Source of the DNA: Butyricimonas synergistica DSM 23225 | GTDB lineage: Bacteria > Bacteroidota > Bacteroidia > Bacteroidales > Marinifilaceae | Length of the DNA: 64,000 nt | Direction of reading: 5' to 3' | Assembly (NCBI RefSeq): GCF_000379665.1 | Contig: NZ_KB903359.1 | Coordinates: forward strand, 721,475-785,474 | In this document: positions 7,804-16,708 of the stretch, piece after piece | Layout of the letters: every line of letters begins with the position of its first letter | Numbering within the stretch: position 1 is the stretch's first letter | Notes under the pieces: model-generated | What the model was told of the DNA's origin: nothing | The model's input: the letters and a program-made list of their open reading frames with translations, nothing else | Databases searched by the model: none | Translations under genes and position numbers: made by a program

Positions 7804-8808
7804 ATGAATCTCCTTGAACAAATCAAAGAAAACGCCAAGAAGTACAACAAGAGAATTGTACTTCCGGAGGGAACTGAAGAACGTACGTTAAAAGCCGCGG
7901 ACATCCTTATTGGGGAAGGCATCGCGCAAATCATCCTGATCGGGGCACCGGGAGAAATCAAGGCTTTGGCAGAAAAATTCGAGTTGAAGAACATCAACAA
8001 GGCAACAATTATCGATCCCGAGAACCACGACAAGAAAGAGGCTTACGCCGACTTGCTGGTGGAACTCCGCAAGAGCAAAGGGATGACGAAAGAACAAGCG
8101 TTGAAGCTCGTTGTCGATCCTCTTTATTTGGCAACTTTGATGATCAAGAGTGGTGATGCAGACGGAGAAGTAGCCGGAGCAAAGAACGCTACCGGAGATG
8201 TATTACGCCCGGCATTGCAGATCGTGAAGACCCTCCCGGGGATGTCTGTCGTGTCTGGAGCATTCCTCCTGCTGACCAACAAACCGGAATACGGGGAAAA
8301 CGGATTGATCGTATGTGCCGATTGCGCCGTGTTGCCTAATCCTACCGCTGAAGAATTGGCACAGATCGCCGTTGCCACAGCCGGAACAGCTAGAGCTATC
8401 GCCAAGATCGAACCGAGAATTGCCATGTTGAGCTTCTCCACGAAAGGATCGGCAAAGAACGAACTGGTAGACAAAGTGGTAAAAGCTACCGAACTCGCCA
8501 AACAAATGGCTCCCGACGTGATGATCGACGGTGAGATGCAGGCAGACGCCGCGCTGGTCGCATCCGTGGGTGCAAGCAAAGCCCCGGGCAGCCCCGTGGC
8601 TGGAAAAGCCAACGTGCTTATATTCCCGAGCCTCGAGGTGGGTAATATCAGTTACAAACTCGTGCAACGCATCGCCGGTATCGAAGCCGTGGGTCCCGTA
8701 TTGCAAGGTATGGCTGCCCCGATCAACGACCTGTCAAGAGGTTGCTCCGTGAGTGACATCGTGAACCTCGTGGCTATCACGGTAAACCAGGCTGCAGCAA
8801 AGAACTAA
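7804..8808 (+). CDS. pta: phosphate acetyltransferase
   Basis: A 334-residue enzyme interconverting acetyl-CoA and acetyl phosphate; with ackA next door it forms the acetate/ATP branch of fermentation. Its length matches the short, single-domain Pta class that lacks the N-terminal DRTGG regulatory region. Typical segments are RIVLPEGTEERTLKAADIL near the start, GEVAGAKNATGDVLRPALQI in the middle and VMIDGEMQADAALV followed by GKANVLIFPSLEVGNISYKL towards the end. The ackA start follows 48 bases downstream on the same strand. Confidence 0.96.
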   Translation: MNLLEQIKENAKKYNKRIVLPEGTEERTLKAADILIGEGIAQIILIGAPGEIKALAEKFELKNINKATIIDPENHDKKEAYADLLVELRKSKGMTKEQALKLVVDPLYLATLMIKSGDADGEVAGAKNATGDVLRPALQIVKTLPGMSVVSGAFLLLTNKPEYGENGLIVCADCAVLPNPTAEELAQIAVATAGTARAIAKIEPRIAMLSFSTKGSAKNELVDKVVKATELAKQMAPDVMIDGEMQADAALVASVGASKAPGSPVAGKANVLIFPSLEVGNISYKLVQRIAGIEAVGPVLQGMAAPINDLSRGCSVSDIVNLVAITVNQAAAKN

Positions 8809-8856
8809 AAATTAATCGATAATCTTCAATCACAGAATCATAAATCGTAAATTATA

Positions 8857-10056
8857 ATGAACGTATTAGTATTAAACTGCGGTAGCTCCTCCATAAAATA
8901 CCAATTACTAAACATGGAAGGAGAACCGACGTTATTGGCAAAAGGGCTAGTTGAAAAAATCGGTTTACCGGTAGGTAGTTTCACCCACAAACCGGAAGGA
9001 AAAGACAAATACGTGGTGGAAGAGCCTATCAAGGATCACACCGCCGGTATCGACTTAATCCTGAAAGCACTTGTAAACCCGCAACACGGGGTTATCAACG
9101 CTTTGACCGACATCAATGCCGTGGGACACCGCGTGGCTCACGGGGGAGAATTCTTTGCCAAGAGCGTTATCGTGGACGCTGATGCCAAAGAAAAGATTGC
9201 CGCTTGCTGCGAATTGGCACCGTTGCACAATCCCGCTAACTTGACGGGAATTGAAACGATGGAAAAACTACTGCCAGGAGTACCGCAAGTAGCCGTGTTC
9301 GACACTTCATTCCACCAAACACTGCCGAAGGAAGCATATATCTACGGTCTACCCTACAAGTACTACGAGCAATATCGCGTACGCCGTTACGGATTCCACG
9401 GGACATCACACAAATTCGTGGCTCAAAAGGCTTGTAACATCCTAGGCTGGAACATCGAGAATAAAAAGATCATCACTTGCCACCTCGGCAACGGTTCGTC
9501 CATTACCGCTATCAACAAAGGGAAATCCGTTGACACGTCCATGGGCTTCACTCCCAACGCCGGAGTTATCATGGGTACTCGTACCGGAGATCTCGATTTA
9601 GGTGCACTATTGTTCATCTGTGACAAGGAAGGATTAAACAACGCGCAGGCTAACGACTTGGTAAACAAAAAATCCGGCTTGCAAGGAGTATCGGACGTGT
9701 CATCCGATTGCCGCGACTTGCAGGCTGCTGCTGCCGCGGGTAACGAGAAAGCACGCTTGGCTCTCGATATTCTTGCTTACGACGTGAAAAAATACGTGGG
9801 TAGCTATGCTGCCGTATTGAACGGTGTAGACCTGATCGTCTTCACGGGCGGAATCGGCGAGAACGACGACGAGGTGCGCGAGCAAGTATGCCGCAACATG
9901 GAATACATGGGCATTCATTTCGACACCGCGGCGAACAAAGGCACTCGCGGAAAAGACAAAATATTATCCATGTCCGACTCCAAAGTGATCGTGATGAGCA
10001 TCACGACCGACGAGGAACTGGTTATTGCCACGGACACGATGAATTTAATCAAGTAA
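8857..10056 (+). CDS. ackA: acetate kinase
   Basis: A 399-residue enzyme transferring phosphate from acetyl phosphate to ADP, the ATP-yielding step of acetate fermentation. Family marks: MNVLVLNCGSSSIKYQL at the N-terminus (the ASKHA phosphate-binding motif), RRYGFHGTSHKF around residue 170-182, HLGNGSSITAI near 208, and FTGGIGEND near 330. Its length is the family norm. It is the second gene of the pta-ackA operon and is closed by a strong hairpin terminator. Confidence 0.97.
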   Translation: MNVLVLNCGSSSIKYQLLNMEGEPTLLAKGLVEKIGLPVGSFTHKPEGKDKYVVEEPIKDHTAGIDLILKALVNPQHGVINALTDINAVGHRVAHGGEFFAKSVIVDADAKEKIAACCELAPLHNPANLTGIETMEKLLPGVPQVAVFDTSFHQTLPKEAYIYGLPYKYYEQYRVRRYGFHGTSHKFVAQKACNILGWNIENKKIITCHLGNGSSITAINKGKSVDTSMGFTPNAGVIMGTRTGDLDLGALLFICDKEGLNNAQANDLVNKKSGLQGVSDVSSDCRDLQAAAAAGNEKARLALDILAYDVKKYVGSYAAVLNGVDLIVFTGGIGENDDEVREQVCRNMEYMGIHFDTAANKGTRGKDKILSMSDSKVIVMSITTDEELVIATDTMNLIK

Positions 10057-10082
10057 TTAATAACTTTCAATCATTATACAGG

Positions 10083-10125
10083 TTACGCCTTGACTTGCTA
10101 ATAGTAAAGTCAAGGCGTAATTTTT
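10083..10125 (+). terminator. rho-independent terminator after ackA
   Basis: TTACGCCTTGACT (10083-10095) pairs perfectly with AGTCAAGGCGTAA (10108-10120), followed by TTTTT (10121-10125). It lies 26 bases after the ackA stop. Confidence 0.9.
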
Positions 10126-10224
10126 GGGCTTCCAATTTTTAGTTTTTATCTTTAATATTTGTAACTTGCCAGCCACAAGCGTGCAAGACAAGACGCAAGT
10201 TGTAAACCTGTAACTTTTTATGAA

Positions 10225-11646
10225 ATGAGTATTTTTAGCAAATTCCCCCGCACCTTTTGGGTGGCAAACACGATTGAGTTATTTGAACGTTGGGCATGGT
10301 ATGGATTTTTCATGTTATTTGCCAATTACCTGACAGGGTCGTCCGATGTCGGCGGTCTTGAATTCACGCAAAGCCAAAAAGGAATACTCATGGGCGTGGG
10401 AACGGGAATACTTTATTTCTTGCCCGTGTTGACCGGGGCTATCGCTGACCGCTACGGGTACAAAAAAATACTGGCACTTGCTTTCGTGATCTACACTTCG
10501 GCATTTATCCTGTTACCTTTATTCTCTACCTTCACGGGGGTATTCCTCATGTATCTATACCTTGCTATCGGTGCGGCTTTATTCAAGCCGGTAATATCAG
10601 CAACCATAGCGAAAACCACTACAGACAAGACCGCCTCCATCGGGTTCGGCATCTACTACATGATGGTAAATATCGGGGCATTCTTTGGTCCCATGGTGAC
10701 ATTGCTGTTCAAGGGATCATCGCACCTCGTGTTCTACGTTTCGGCAGGAATGATCGTGTTGAATTTTATCCTTCTCGTGTTCTACAAGGAACCTAACCGG
10801 GAAAAGGCGGAACAGACATCCTTGGCAAAGACGCTCTGTGGCATATTCCGAAATATGTTCAGCATCGTGCGGGATCTCAAGTTTTTGGTATTCCTTCTTA
10901 TCGTGGCGGGATTCTGGACAATGTACAACCAACTGTTTTTCACCCTGCCCGTGTTTATCTCTCAATGGGTAGATACCAGCGTGCTCTACAACTTTTTCCA
11001 CGAGTACATCCCTTTCATAAGCAATAATTACAGTCCCGCCCCGGGAATACTGGACGCGGAGTTCGTCACGAACTTTGACGCCTTATATATTATTATCTTT
11101 CAAATTGCCGTATCGAGCATCGTTATGCGCCTGAAACCGCTGAAATCCATGATGTCCGGTTTTCTCGTGTGTTCCATCGGAATGGCATTGACGCTATTCT
11201 CGCAGAACGTGTTATTCACGCTAGTGGCAATACTCGTTTTCTCGATCGGGGAAATGGCAGGCTCTCCCAAGATCACGGAATACATCGGGCGTATCGCTCC
11301 TCACGATAAAAAAGCCCTGTACATGGGATATTCCTTTATTCCCGTTTTTATCGGCAACGTATTCGCCGGGATTATCTCCGGCGTGGTGTATCAAGATATG
11401 TCCGACAAAGTGGTTATCACCCGTCAATTCGCCGAAACGAAAGGACTCGCGATACCCGAGGGACTGTCCAATAACGCCTACTTCGACAACGTGGCGCAAC
11501 AACTTCACCTGAACCACAAGGAACTCACCGATCTACTCTGGCAGCAATACTCTCCCTCCAATATCTGGATGGTTATTCTGGCTATCGGGCTGGCGACTAC
11601 GGTATTGCTCTATATTTACGATCGGGTAATACGGGGAAAAGCATAA
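10225..11646 (+). CDS. POT/MFS-type transporter
   Basis: A 473-residue polytopic inner-membrane protein with 12 or more hydrophobic helices. The first helix carries ELFERWAWYGFF, a good match to the ExxERFxYYG proton-coupling signature of proton-dependent oligopeptide (POT/PTR2) carriers. GAIADRYGYKK between helices 2 and 3 is the MFS loop motif. A long segment between the two halves (about residues 245-280, VDTSVLYNFFHEYIPF) is probably periplasmic. The likely role is peptide or amino-acid uptake, but the substrate cannot be read from sequence. It has its own transcription unit after the ackA terminator. Confidence 0.8.
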   Translation: MSIFSKFPRTFWVANTIELFERWAWYGFFMLFANYLTGSSDVGGLEFTQSQKGILMGVGTGILYFLPVLTGAIADRYGYKKILALAFVIYTSAFILLPLFSTFTGVFLMYLYLAIGAALFKPVISATIAKTTTDKTASIGFGIYYMMVNIGAFFGPMVTLLFKGSSHLVFYVSAGMIVLNFILLVFYKEPNREKAEQTSLAKTLCGIFRNMFSIVRDLKFLVFLLIVAGFWTMYNQLFFTLPVFISQWVDTSVLYNFFHEYIPFISNNYSPAPGILDAEFVTNFDALYIIIFQIAVSSIVMRLKPLKSMMSGFLVCSIGMALTLFSQNVLFTLVAILVFSIGEMAGSPKITEYIGRIAPHDKKALYMGYSFIPVFIGNVFAGIISGVVYQDMSDKVVITRQFAETKGLAIPEGLSNNAYFDNVAQQLHLNHKELTDLLWQQYSPSNIWMVILAIGLATTVLLYIYDRVIRGKA

Positions 11647-11666
11647 CATTCTTGCAAATAATTTCG

Positions 11667-11674
11667 TATCTTTG
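11667..11674 (+). promoter_or_regulatory. putative -7 box of the LemA/TPM cluster
   Basis: TATCTTTG at 11667-11674 is a consensus Bacteroidetes -7 element, 55 bases before the lemA-like start. The -33 element is weak (no TTG at the expected distance). Confidence 0.45.
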
Positions 11675-11729
11675 CGTTAATTGACAAACACAAACAAGTT
11701 TATTGTATCACTAAAAATAGAAGCAAAAA

Positions 11730-12320
11730 ATGAAAAAGAGTTATATTGTAATTGGAATAATTGTCATTATCCTAATCGGTATCTTCACGTGGTTTAAAGG
11801 AAGTTACAATCAAATGGTGAGTCGTAGTGAAGGAGTTTCCTCGCAATGGTCTAACGTGGAGAACCAGTATCAACGTCGTCTCGACTTGATCCCGAACCTC
11901 GTGAACACCGTCAAGGGATACGCCGAGCACGAGCAGAACACGCTGACACAAGTCGTGGAAGCCCGGGCAAAAGCCACCCAGATGAGAATTAATTTCGATC
12001 AACTCGACGAGAAAACCATCCAACAATTCAACAGCATGCAGGGTGAACTCTCCTCTGCCCTCTCCCGCCTGATGGCAATCTCGGAGCAATACCCGAACCT
12101 GAAGGCTAACGAGAACTTCCGTGATTTGCAGGCACAATTGGAAGGTACGGAAAACCGTATCGCCGTGGAAAGAAGAAAGTTCAACGAGGACGTGAAAACC
12201 TACAACGCTTATATCCGTTCGTTCCCGAAGAACATCATCGCCAATATGTTCGGCTTTACCGTGAAACCTTATTTCGAAGCTGCCGCGGGAGCGGAAAAAG
12301 CACCGGAAGTGAAATTCTAA
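11730..12320 (+). CDS. LemA family protein
   Basis: A 196-residue protein with one N-terminal membrane helix (about residues 4-23) and a long helical-bundle domain. Family marks are RSEGVSSQWSNVENQYQRR, LIPNLVNTVKGYAEHE, and FNEDVKTYNAYIRSFPKNII close to the end, with the FG(F/V) tail segment AEKAPEVKF. LemA proteins are membrane-anchored with an unknown role; they are commonly encoded next to TPM-domain proteins, as here, in envelope quality control or stress contexts. The next gene starts 12 bases later. Confidence 0.9.
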   Translation: MKKSYIVIGIIVIILIGIFTWFKGSYNQMVSRSEGVSSQWSNVENQYQRRLDLIPNLVNTVKGYAEHEQNTLTQVVEARAKATQMRINFDQLDEKTIQQFNSMQGELSSALSRLMAISEQYPNLKANENFRDLQAQLEGTENRIAVERRKFNEDVKTYNAYIRSFPKNIIANMFGFTVKPYFEAAAGAEKAPEVKF

Positions 12321-12332
12321 TCTAAAATAAAA

Positions 12333-12770
12333 ATGTCTCCCGAGAAATCATTCACCAAAGAGCAAAAAGAGGCGATGGTAGCCGCCATACAACAGGCGGA
12401 GAAAGATACATCCGGGGAAATCCGGGTGCATATCGAGAATCGCAGTAAAATAAAGGTACTTGACCGGGCGGCGGACGTGTTCGCCGAATTGAAAATGCAC
12501 AAGACAGCACTCCGCAACGGGGTGTTGATATACGTGGCACTACTCGACCACCAGCTGGCGATTCTCGGCGACGCCGGTATAAACAGCAAGGTACCCGCCG
12601 GTTTTTGGGACTCGATAAAAACAAACATGATAGAAAAATTCAAACAGGGACTAATCACGGAAGGTATCTGCGAGGCAGTACTCGCGGCAGGAGAACAGCT
12701 GAAGGCTTATTTCCCGTACCAAGACGACGATGTGAACGAACTCCCCGATGATATTTCATTCAGTAACTAA
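12333..12770 (+). CDS. TPM domain protein (short, cytosolic form)
   Basis: A 145-residue protein with one TPM (TLP18.3/Psb32/MOLO-1) fold and no signal peptide. Recognisable parts are FTKEQKEAMVAAIQQAEKDT, SGEIRVHIENRSK, a strand LRNGVLIYVALLDHQLAILGD, and GICEAVLAAGEQLKAYFP towards the end. Related TPM proteins have been linked to acid phosphatase activity and to photosystem repair in plants; the bacterial role is unclear. It is the middle gene of the LemA-TPM-TPM cluster and ends 7 bases before the next start. Confidence 0.85.
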   Translation: MSPEKSFTKEQKEAMVAAIQQAEKDTSGEIRVHIENRSKIKVLDRAADVFAELKMHKTALRNGVLIYVALLDHQLAILGDAGINSKVPAGFWDSIKTNMIEKFKQGLITEGICEAVLAAGEQLKAYFPYQDDDVNELPDDISFSN

Positions 12771-12777
12771 AACAACA

Positions 12778-13563
12778 ATGATAAAAAGATTCATCCTATT
12801 TCTTACCCTTGTTTCGGGTATCTGCCTATCCCTGGGGGCACAGGATATACCGGACCCCATGAAGCCCCGTCGTATCGTGAACGACTTCACGGGTCTGTTC
12901 AGCAAGCAGGAACAAGCGGCACTGGAAAGAAAATTAAGGGACTTCAACGACAGCACCTCCACGCAGATAGCGGTAGTCACCGTACCCACGCTCGACGGGT
13001 ATGACATCAATGACTATGCCGCCCGGCTCGGCGAGAAATGGGGCGTGGGGCAAAAAGGAAAAGACAACGGCATCGTCCTGCTTATAAAACCCAAGAACAA
13101 CCGGGAATCCGGACAAGTGGCGATATCCGTCGGCTACGGGTTGGAAGGCGTGATCCCGGACGTGATCGCCTCCCGCGTCATCCGCAACGAGATCATTCCC
13201 GCTTTCCAACAAGGAAACTACTACAAGGGCGTGGACAAAGCCCTCACCGTGCTGACCGACCTCTCGAAAGGCGAATACACGGCTGACGAGTACAAGAAAA
13301 AAAGCGAAGGCGGCGGTATATTTGACATCATCATCGGTATCATCATCTTTGCGGTATTGCTGTCCTTTATCTTCCGGCGCCGGGGTGGCGGCGGATATTC
13401 CCCCGGACACACTTCCGGAGGAGGATTCTTCATCTTCCCCATGGGCGGCTTTGGCGGAGGCAGCAGCAGTGGTGGCTTCGGTGGCTTTAGCAGCGGCGGA
13501 GGCTCCTTTGGCGGCTTTGGTGGCGGGTCATTCGGCGGAGGAGGTTCCAGTGGCAGCTGGTAA
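12778..13563 (+). CDS. YgcG-type TPM domain protein with Gly/Ser-rich tail
   Basis: A 261-residue membrane-bound protein. The start is ATG 12778 (MIKRFILFLTLVSGICLSLG), which gives a clean signal peptide; an upstream in-frame ATG lies inside the previous gene. The TPM domain covers about residues 28-165, with VNDFTGLFSKQEQAALERKL and QIAVVTVPTLDGYDINDYA. One membrane helix lies at about 185-200 (IIIGIIIFAVLLSFIF), followed by RRRGGGG and a tail of Gly/Ser/Phe repeats ending in GSW. This is the usual design of YgcG-like proteins. The last 36 bases overlap the end of the convergent fecR-like gene. Confidence 0.88.
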   Translation: MIKRFILFLTLVSGICLSLGAQDIPDPMKPRRIVNDFTGLFSKQEQAALERKLRDFNDSTSTQIAVVTVPTLDGYDINDYAARLGEKWGVGQKGKDNGIVLLIKPKNNRESGQVAISVGYGLEGVIPDVIASRVIRNEIIPAFQQGNYYKGVDKALTVLTDLSKGEYTADEYKKKSEGGGIFDIIIGIIIFAVLLSFIFRRRGGGGYSPGHTSGGGFFIFPMGGFGGGSSSGGFGGFSSGGGSFGGFGGGSFGGGGSSGSW

Positions 13564-14466
13564 GACAAGTTCTATATCCAGCGTCTGGTTGATAATCTCC
13601 AACGCTTCCTTCAAAGGAAGTTTATCAAAAGAAACCGTTATTCGCGACGAATCATATTCATCAGGTAAAGCCATCTTTACCTGATAATATAGGTTCAATT
13701 CACGGATTACTTCCGCCAGAGGGGTATCCTTAAATCGGAATACACCCGTCTTCCACCCGATTCGGTTGGCATCAAATTCCGGAGAAACCTTTAATTCCGG
13801 TTCACTCGTTTTGTACGAAGCAGACATTCCTTTCTGCAAGATACATTCCTGTTTTCCCCGGGTAGTGGTTACCTTCACTCGTCCGCGTTCCACCATCACC
13901 TCGGCTGCGGAAGCATCTGCCTGCACTTGGAAGGCGGTTCCCAGTACTTTCACGTTTATCGTGGAAGTCTGCACGATAAACGACTTTTCCAAATCCTTAC
14001 GCACGGAAAAGAATGCTTTTCCTTTCAGCGATACTTTCCGGAAACGCTTGCCATAGCGAGGCGTGTACACCAATTTGGAAGTTCCGGAAAGCGTCACGAC
14101 AGAACTGTCCGGAAGATAGAACTCCCGGGTTTCGTCTGCCCGGCATACCAACATCACGTCTTTTCCCGGAGCCTCGTGCAGAAGCAGCCAAAGCCCGGTA
14201 ACAAGCACGACGACGGCAACAGCAACGTAACGTATCAGGCGTTGCACACGGCGTGACTTACGATGAAATATCCTCGTGTCGGGGACAAAGGTATCGGGAC
14301 GATAGCGCCGTGCCGCCAGATCAAGCCGCTCGGTCAATTGCTTCAACTCCTCGCCCCGTTCGGGATTCTCGGAAAGCCATTGCTCGACAGCAGCCCTTTC
14401 TTCCTCATTCGCCTCGTCAAATATATATTTCGCAAGTATTCGATTGTCCATAACTTCCTTTTTCAA
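13528..14466 (-). CDS. FecR-family anti-sigma factor
   Basis: A 312-residue transmembrane anti-sigma factor. Residues 1-90 are the cytoplasmic sigma-binding part (YIFDEANEEERAAVEQWLSE), followed by one membrane helix (about 78-96, AVAVVVLVTGLWLLL). The periplasmic FecR domain (DETREFYLPDSSVVTLSGTS) and a C-terminal STN-like domain (FRFKDTPLAEVIRELNLYY) come next. It normally relays a signal from an outer-membrane TonB receptor to the partner ECF sigma factor, encoded 26 bases upstream. No SusC/FecA-type receptor gene follows, which is unusual. The 3' end overlaps the convergent TPM gene by 36 bases. Confidence 0.9.
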   Translation of the reverse strand: MKKEVMDNRILAKYIFDEANEEERAAVEQWLSENPERGEELKQLTERLDLAARRYRPDTFVPDTRIFHRKSRRVQRLIRYVAVAVVVLVTGLWLLLHEAPGKDVMLVCRADETREFYLPDSSVVTLSGTSKLVYTPRYGKRFRKVSLKGKAFFSVRKDLEKSFIVQTSTINVKVLGTAFQVQADASAAEVMVERGRVKVTTTRGKQECILQKGMSASYKTSEPELKVSPEFDANRIGWKTGVFRFKDTPLAEVIRELNLYYQVKMALPDEYDSSRITVSFDKLPLKEALEIINQTLDIELVLPAATGTSSAE

Positions 14467-14492
14467 TATGAGTCAAAATACACCAAAAACCC

Positions 14493-15020
14493 CTACTCCA
14501 ATCGTCCAAAAAAGAACAAATAAATTTTAATTACCTTCGCTCGCAGGGACTGCAACGCCTTCCCCATCTGGTTCTCCACCGTCTTCACGGAAATACCCAA
14601 TTCCCCGGCAATCTCCTTGTACTTCATTCCCCGCTGTTTAGCCATCAGGAAGATATTCCGCCGTTCCGTCGGCAATTCGTCTATCCAGTTCCACAAACGG
14701 GCTTCCCGTTCCGTGCGAAGCACCTCTTCATCGCTGTTATCATCTGCCGCGACTTCCCCGACGTCCTCTATCGGCTGCACGGCTCGTGCCCGCTGGATAA
14801 ACTTCAATCCCCGGTTCTTCACCGCCGTGTAAAGATAAGACTTCACGTTGACAACCTCCAGTTTCCCCGCCGTTTCCCGTTCCCAAAGTTCCGCGAAAAG
14901 CTGTTGCACGATATCCTCGGCATCCTCGTACTTGCCCGTGTAATTCAAGGCAAACAGGCACAAGGGTCTGTACAACTCTTTGAACTTACTTTCCAGAATA
15001 TCCGAATTTGAGGCAGTCAT
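14493..15020 (-). CDS. ECF RNA polymerase sigma factor
   Basis: A 175-residue sigma-70 family member with region 2 (FKELYRPLCLFALNYTGKYE, then AEDIVQQLFAELWE) and region 4 (LPTERRNIFLMAKQRGMKYK, then IAGELGISVKTVENQMGKAL). This architecture is the Bacteroidetes ECF class that pairs with FecR anti-sigma factors and directs transcription of TonB receptor operons. The target operon is not adjacent, so the pair acts in trans. It has its own promoter-like element upstream and is followed by the FecR-family gene. Confidence 0.92.
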   Translation of the reverse strand: MTASNSDILESKFKELYRPLCLFALNYTGKYEDAEDIVQQLFAELWERETAGKLEVVNVKSYLYTAVKNRGLKFIQRARAVQPIEDVGEVAADDNSDEEVLRTEREARLWNWIDELPTERRNIFLMAKQRGMKYKEIAGELGISVKTVENQMGKALQSLRAKVIKIYLFFFGRLE

Positions 15021-15049
15021 CTACACGTTTTTTTTATTTTCCGACGTGA

Positions 15050-15078
15050 CAAATGTAAGATTTCTCTACTAATTTCAA
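15050..15078 (-). promoter_or_regulatory. putative promoter of the sigma/FecR pair
   Basis: On the minus strand, TTG (complement of 15076-15078) and TACATTTG (complement of 15050-15057) are 18 bases apart. It lies 30 bases before the sigma factor start. The -33 element overlaps the end of the upstream DedA-like gene. Confidence 0.5.
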
Positions 15079-15539
15079 CTAATCCACTCGATAAAACGAT
15101 CCGCGTATTTCAAATAAAGGATCACCCACACCACGAAACGGGCAAATCGCCCGACCAACATATAAAAGGCAGACATCTTGGGACGGACACGATAGAATCC
15201 CAAGGCGATGGCAAACAAATCCCCCACCAGGGGCAACCACGTGAACAACGCCAGCCACACGCCATAGCGGTCGATATGTCCCTTCTGCTTTTCCAATTGT
15301 TCCCGTTTCACCTTGAACCACCGTTCCAGCCAGTCCCAGCGTCCCAGCCAACCGATCCAATACGAGGTAAGCCCTCCCAGCCAATTGCCAATGGTAGCGA
15401 TAGCCAAACAGCCCCACACGTTGCCCCCCAAAGTCAACACTCCGACCAGCAACACATCGGCACTCATCGGGATAACCGTCGAGGCTAGAAACGAGCCGAT
15501 AAAAAGTCCCAAGTATCCCAAGCTTACCAGTGTATCCAT
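15075..15539 (-). CDS. YqaA/DedA-like membrane protein
   Basis: A 154-residue inner-membrane protein of the SNARE-associated/DedA superfamily in the short YqaA form. Hydrophobic segments lie near residues 8-30, 38-60, 95-115 and 125-145. Landmarks are GLFIGSFLASTVIPMSADVL with the Pro expected in the first re-entrant loop, GNWLGGLTSYWIGWLGR, and FTWLPLVGDLFAIALGF. DedA proteins are thought to help recycle lipid carriers or maintain proton motive force; the role of the short form is unproven. It starts 7 bases after the stop of the DUF2157 gene, so the two are probably co-transcribed. Confidence 0.8.
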   Translation of the reverse strand: MDTLVSLGYLGLFIGSFLASTVIPMSADVLLVGVLTLGGNVWGCLAIATIGNWLGGLTSYWIGWLGRWDWLERWFKVKREQLEKQKGHIDRYGVWLALFTWLPLVGDLFAIALGFYRVRPKMSAFYMLVGRFARFVVWVILYLKYADRFIEWIS

Positions 15540-15546
15540 ATACGAT

Positions 15547-16620
15547 TCAATTCGTGTCTTTTTCTATTTTACGACCGTCCCGGGCAAAAAACTCAAGACT
15601 CCATATTTTCTCTGCTTTACGTCCCAGTAACCAGAAAGATACAGCCAGGATAAAAAAGAACAACCCCACGTGCATCACGTCCCACAACAGCGAGAAATAC
15701 AAAGTATATATCCCGAGCAAGAAAAAAGAAATCCCGAATCCCCGAGCCACGACATCGTCCCACCTCAACCCCGCATAAACCGCCGCGACAGATGCCACCA
15801 GTATCAAGGTATTCCAGTACCAGAGTTCGATCTGCCTCGTACTATACCAGCTGGAAAAACTGCTTGAATCCCCGAATATGGAAAGCAGCCACAAGGCTAT
15901 AAAGAAGTAAAGCATCCCGACCACATAAGTAGCGGAACTCACCTCCGCAAACCAGCGTTTCTCCCGTAACAGGAAGCGGCACAACAGGATTGCCACACCG
16001 AACACCACGAAGCGAACCGGATAATTCATTCCCAAGAAGTAACGTCCCCAATCCGTCAGATACCCCGTTTCCGCACCAAACCATCCGCCAAAAGAGAGTA
16101 GGGCAAACACCCACACCATGGAAGACGAGAACCGAAGCCCCAGAAAACCGTACACGAACGTCGCCAGCAAAAGCAACAGGGAATAATGCCCGCTCCCGGT
16201 GTCAATAGCGGCTCCCAAGTAACCGATAGACACTGCGGTCAACACCACACCCAGAAAAAGAATCGTTTCGTTACTGAATATCTTGTACGGCAGCCTCTGC
16301 CTTCTCCGCCATCCCCAGTAGTAAGTCAACGCCGCCAACAAGGCAAAGAACCCGCTAGCCAAACTGTAAGAAGAAAGAAACAATTTTTGCAGAAATTCCA
16401 TGATAAGGCGATCGGCAAGCACCGACCCTACCGCCACTACCGCACAAACAATCGCTATCCAGAACGAGTATTTTGCCAACTCTTTCCACTCGAAAGAACG
16501 CACCGTGTAACTTGTTTTCAACCGATTAGCCGTATCCGTTGTGACTGTCCCCTCCGCCTCCCACCGCTCGATCACACCTCGCAGAAAGTTCCCTTGGGTT
16601 TTATTCAACTTCATTGCCAT
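15547..16620 (-). CDS. DUF2157-type polytopic membrane protein
   Basis: A 357-residue protein with a soluble N-terminal part of about 50 residues (RGVIERWEAEGTVTTDTANR) followed by eight to ten hydrophobic helices. The layout of a short helical DUF2157 head and a multi-pass tail fits that family, which has no assigned function. Tryptophan- and aromatic-rich loops are frequent. It is divergent from the M20 amidohydrolase gene (88 bases apart) and is followed closely by the DedA-like gene on the same strand. Confidence 0.65.
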   Translation of the reverse strand: MAMKLNKTQGNFLRGVIERWEAEGTVTTDTANRLKTSYTVRSFEWKELAKYSFWIAIVCAVVAVGSVLADRLIMEFLQKLFLSSYSLASGFFALLAALTYYWGWRRRQRLPYKIFSNETILFLGVVLTAVSIGYLGAAIDTGSGHYSLLLLLATFVYGFLGLRFSSSMVWVFALLSFGGWFGAETGYLTDWGRYFLGMNYPVRFVVFGVAILLCRFLLREKRWFAEVSSATYVVGMLYFFIALWLLSIFGDSSSFSSWYSTRQIELWYWNTLILVASVAAVYAGLRWDDVVARGFGISFFLLGIYTLYFSLLWDVMHVGLFFFILAVSFWLLGRKAEKIWSLEFFARDGRKIEKDTN

Positions 16621-16708
16621 CCTATTTTAGATTTTGGGGTAAAGATACTAATATTAGCAGTACAAGGAAAACATTTATCTTTTAACTTCGCGGGACAAAA
16701 GAACGATT

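Noticed and set aside
13221-13568. Proline-rich frame on the minus strand
   Set aside because: It is the antisense image of the Gly/Ser repeats of the YgcG-type gene.
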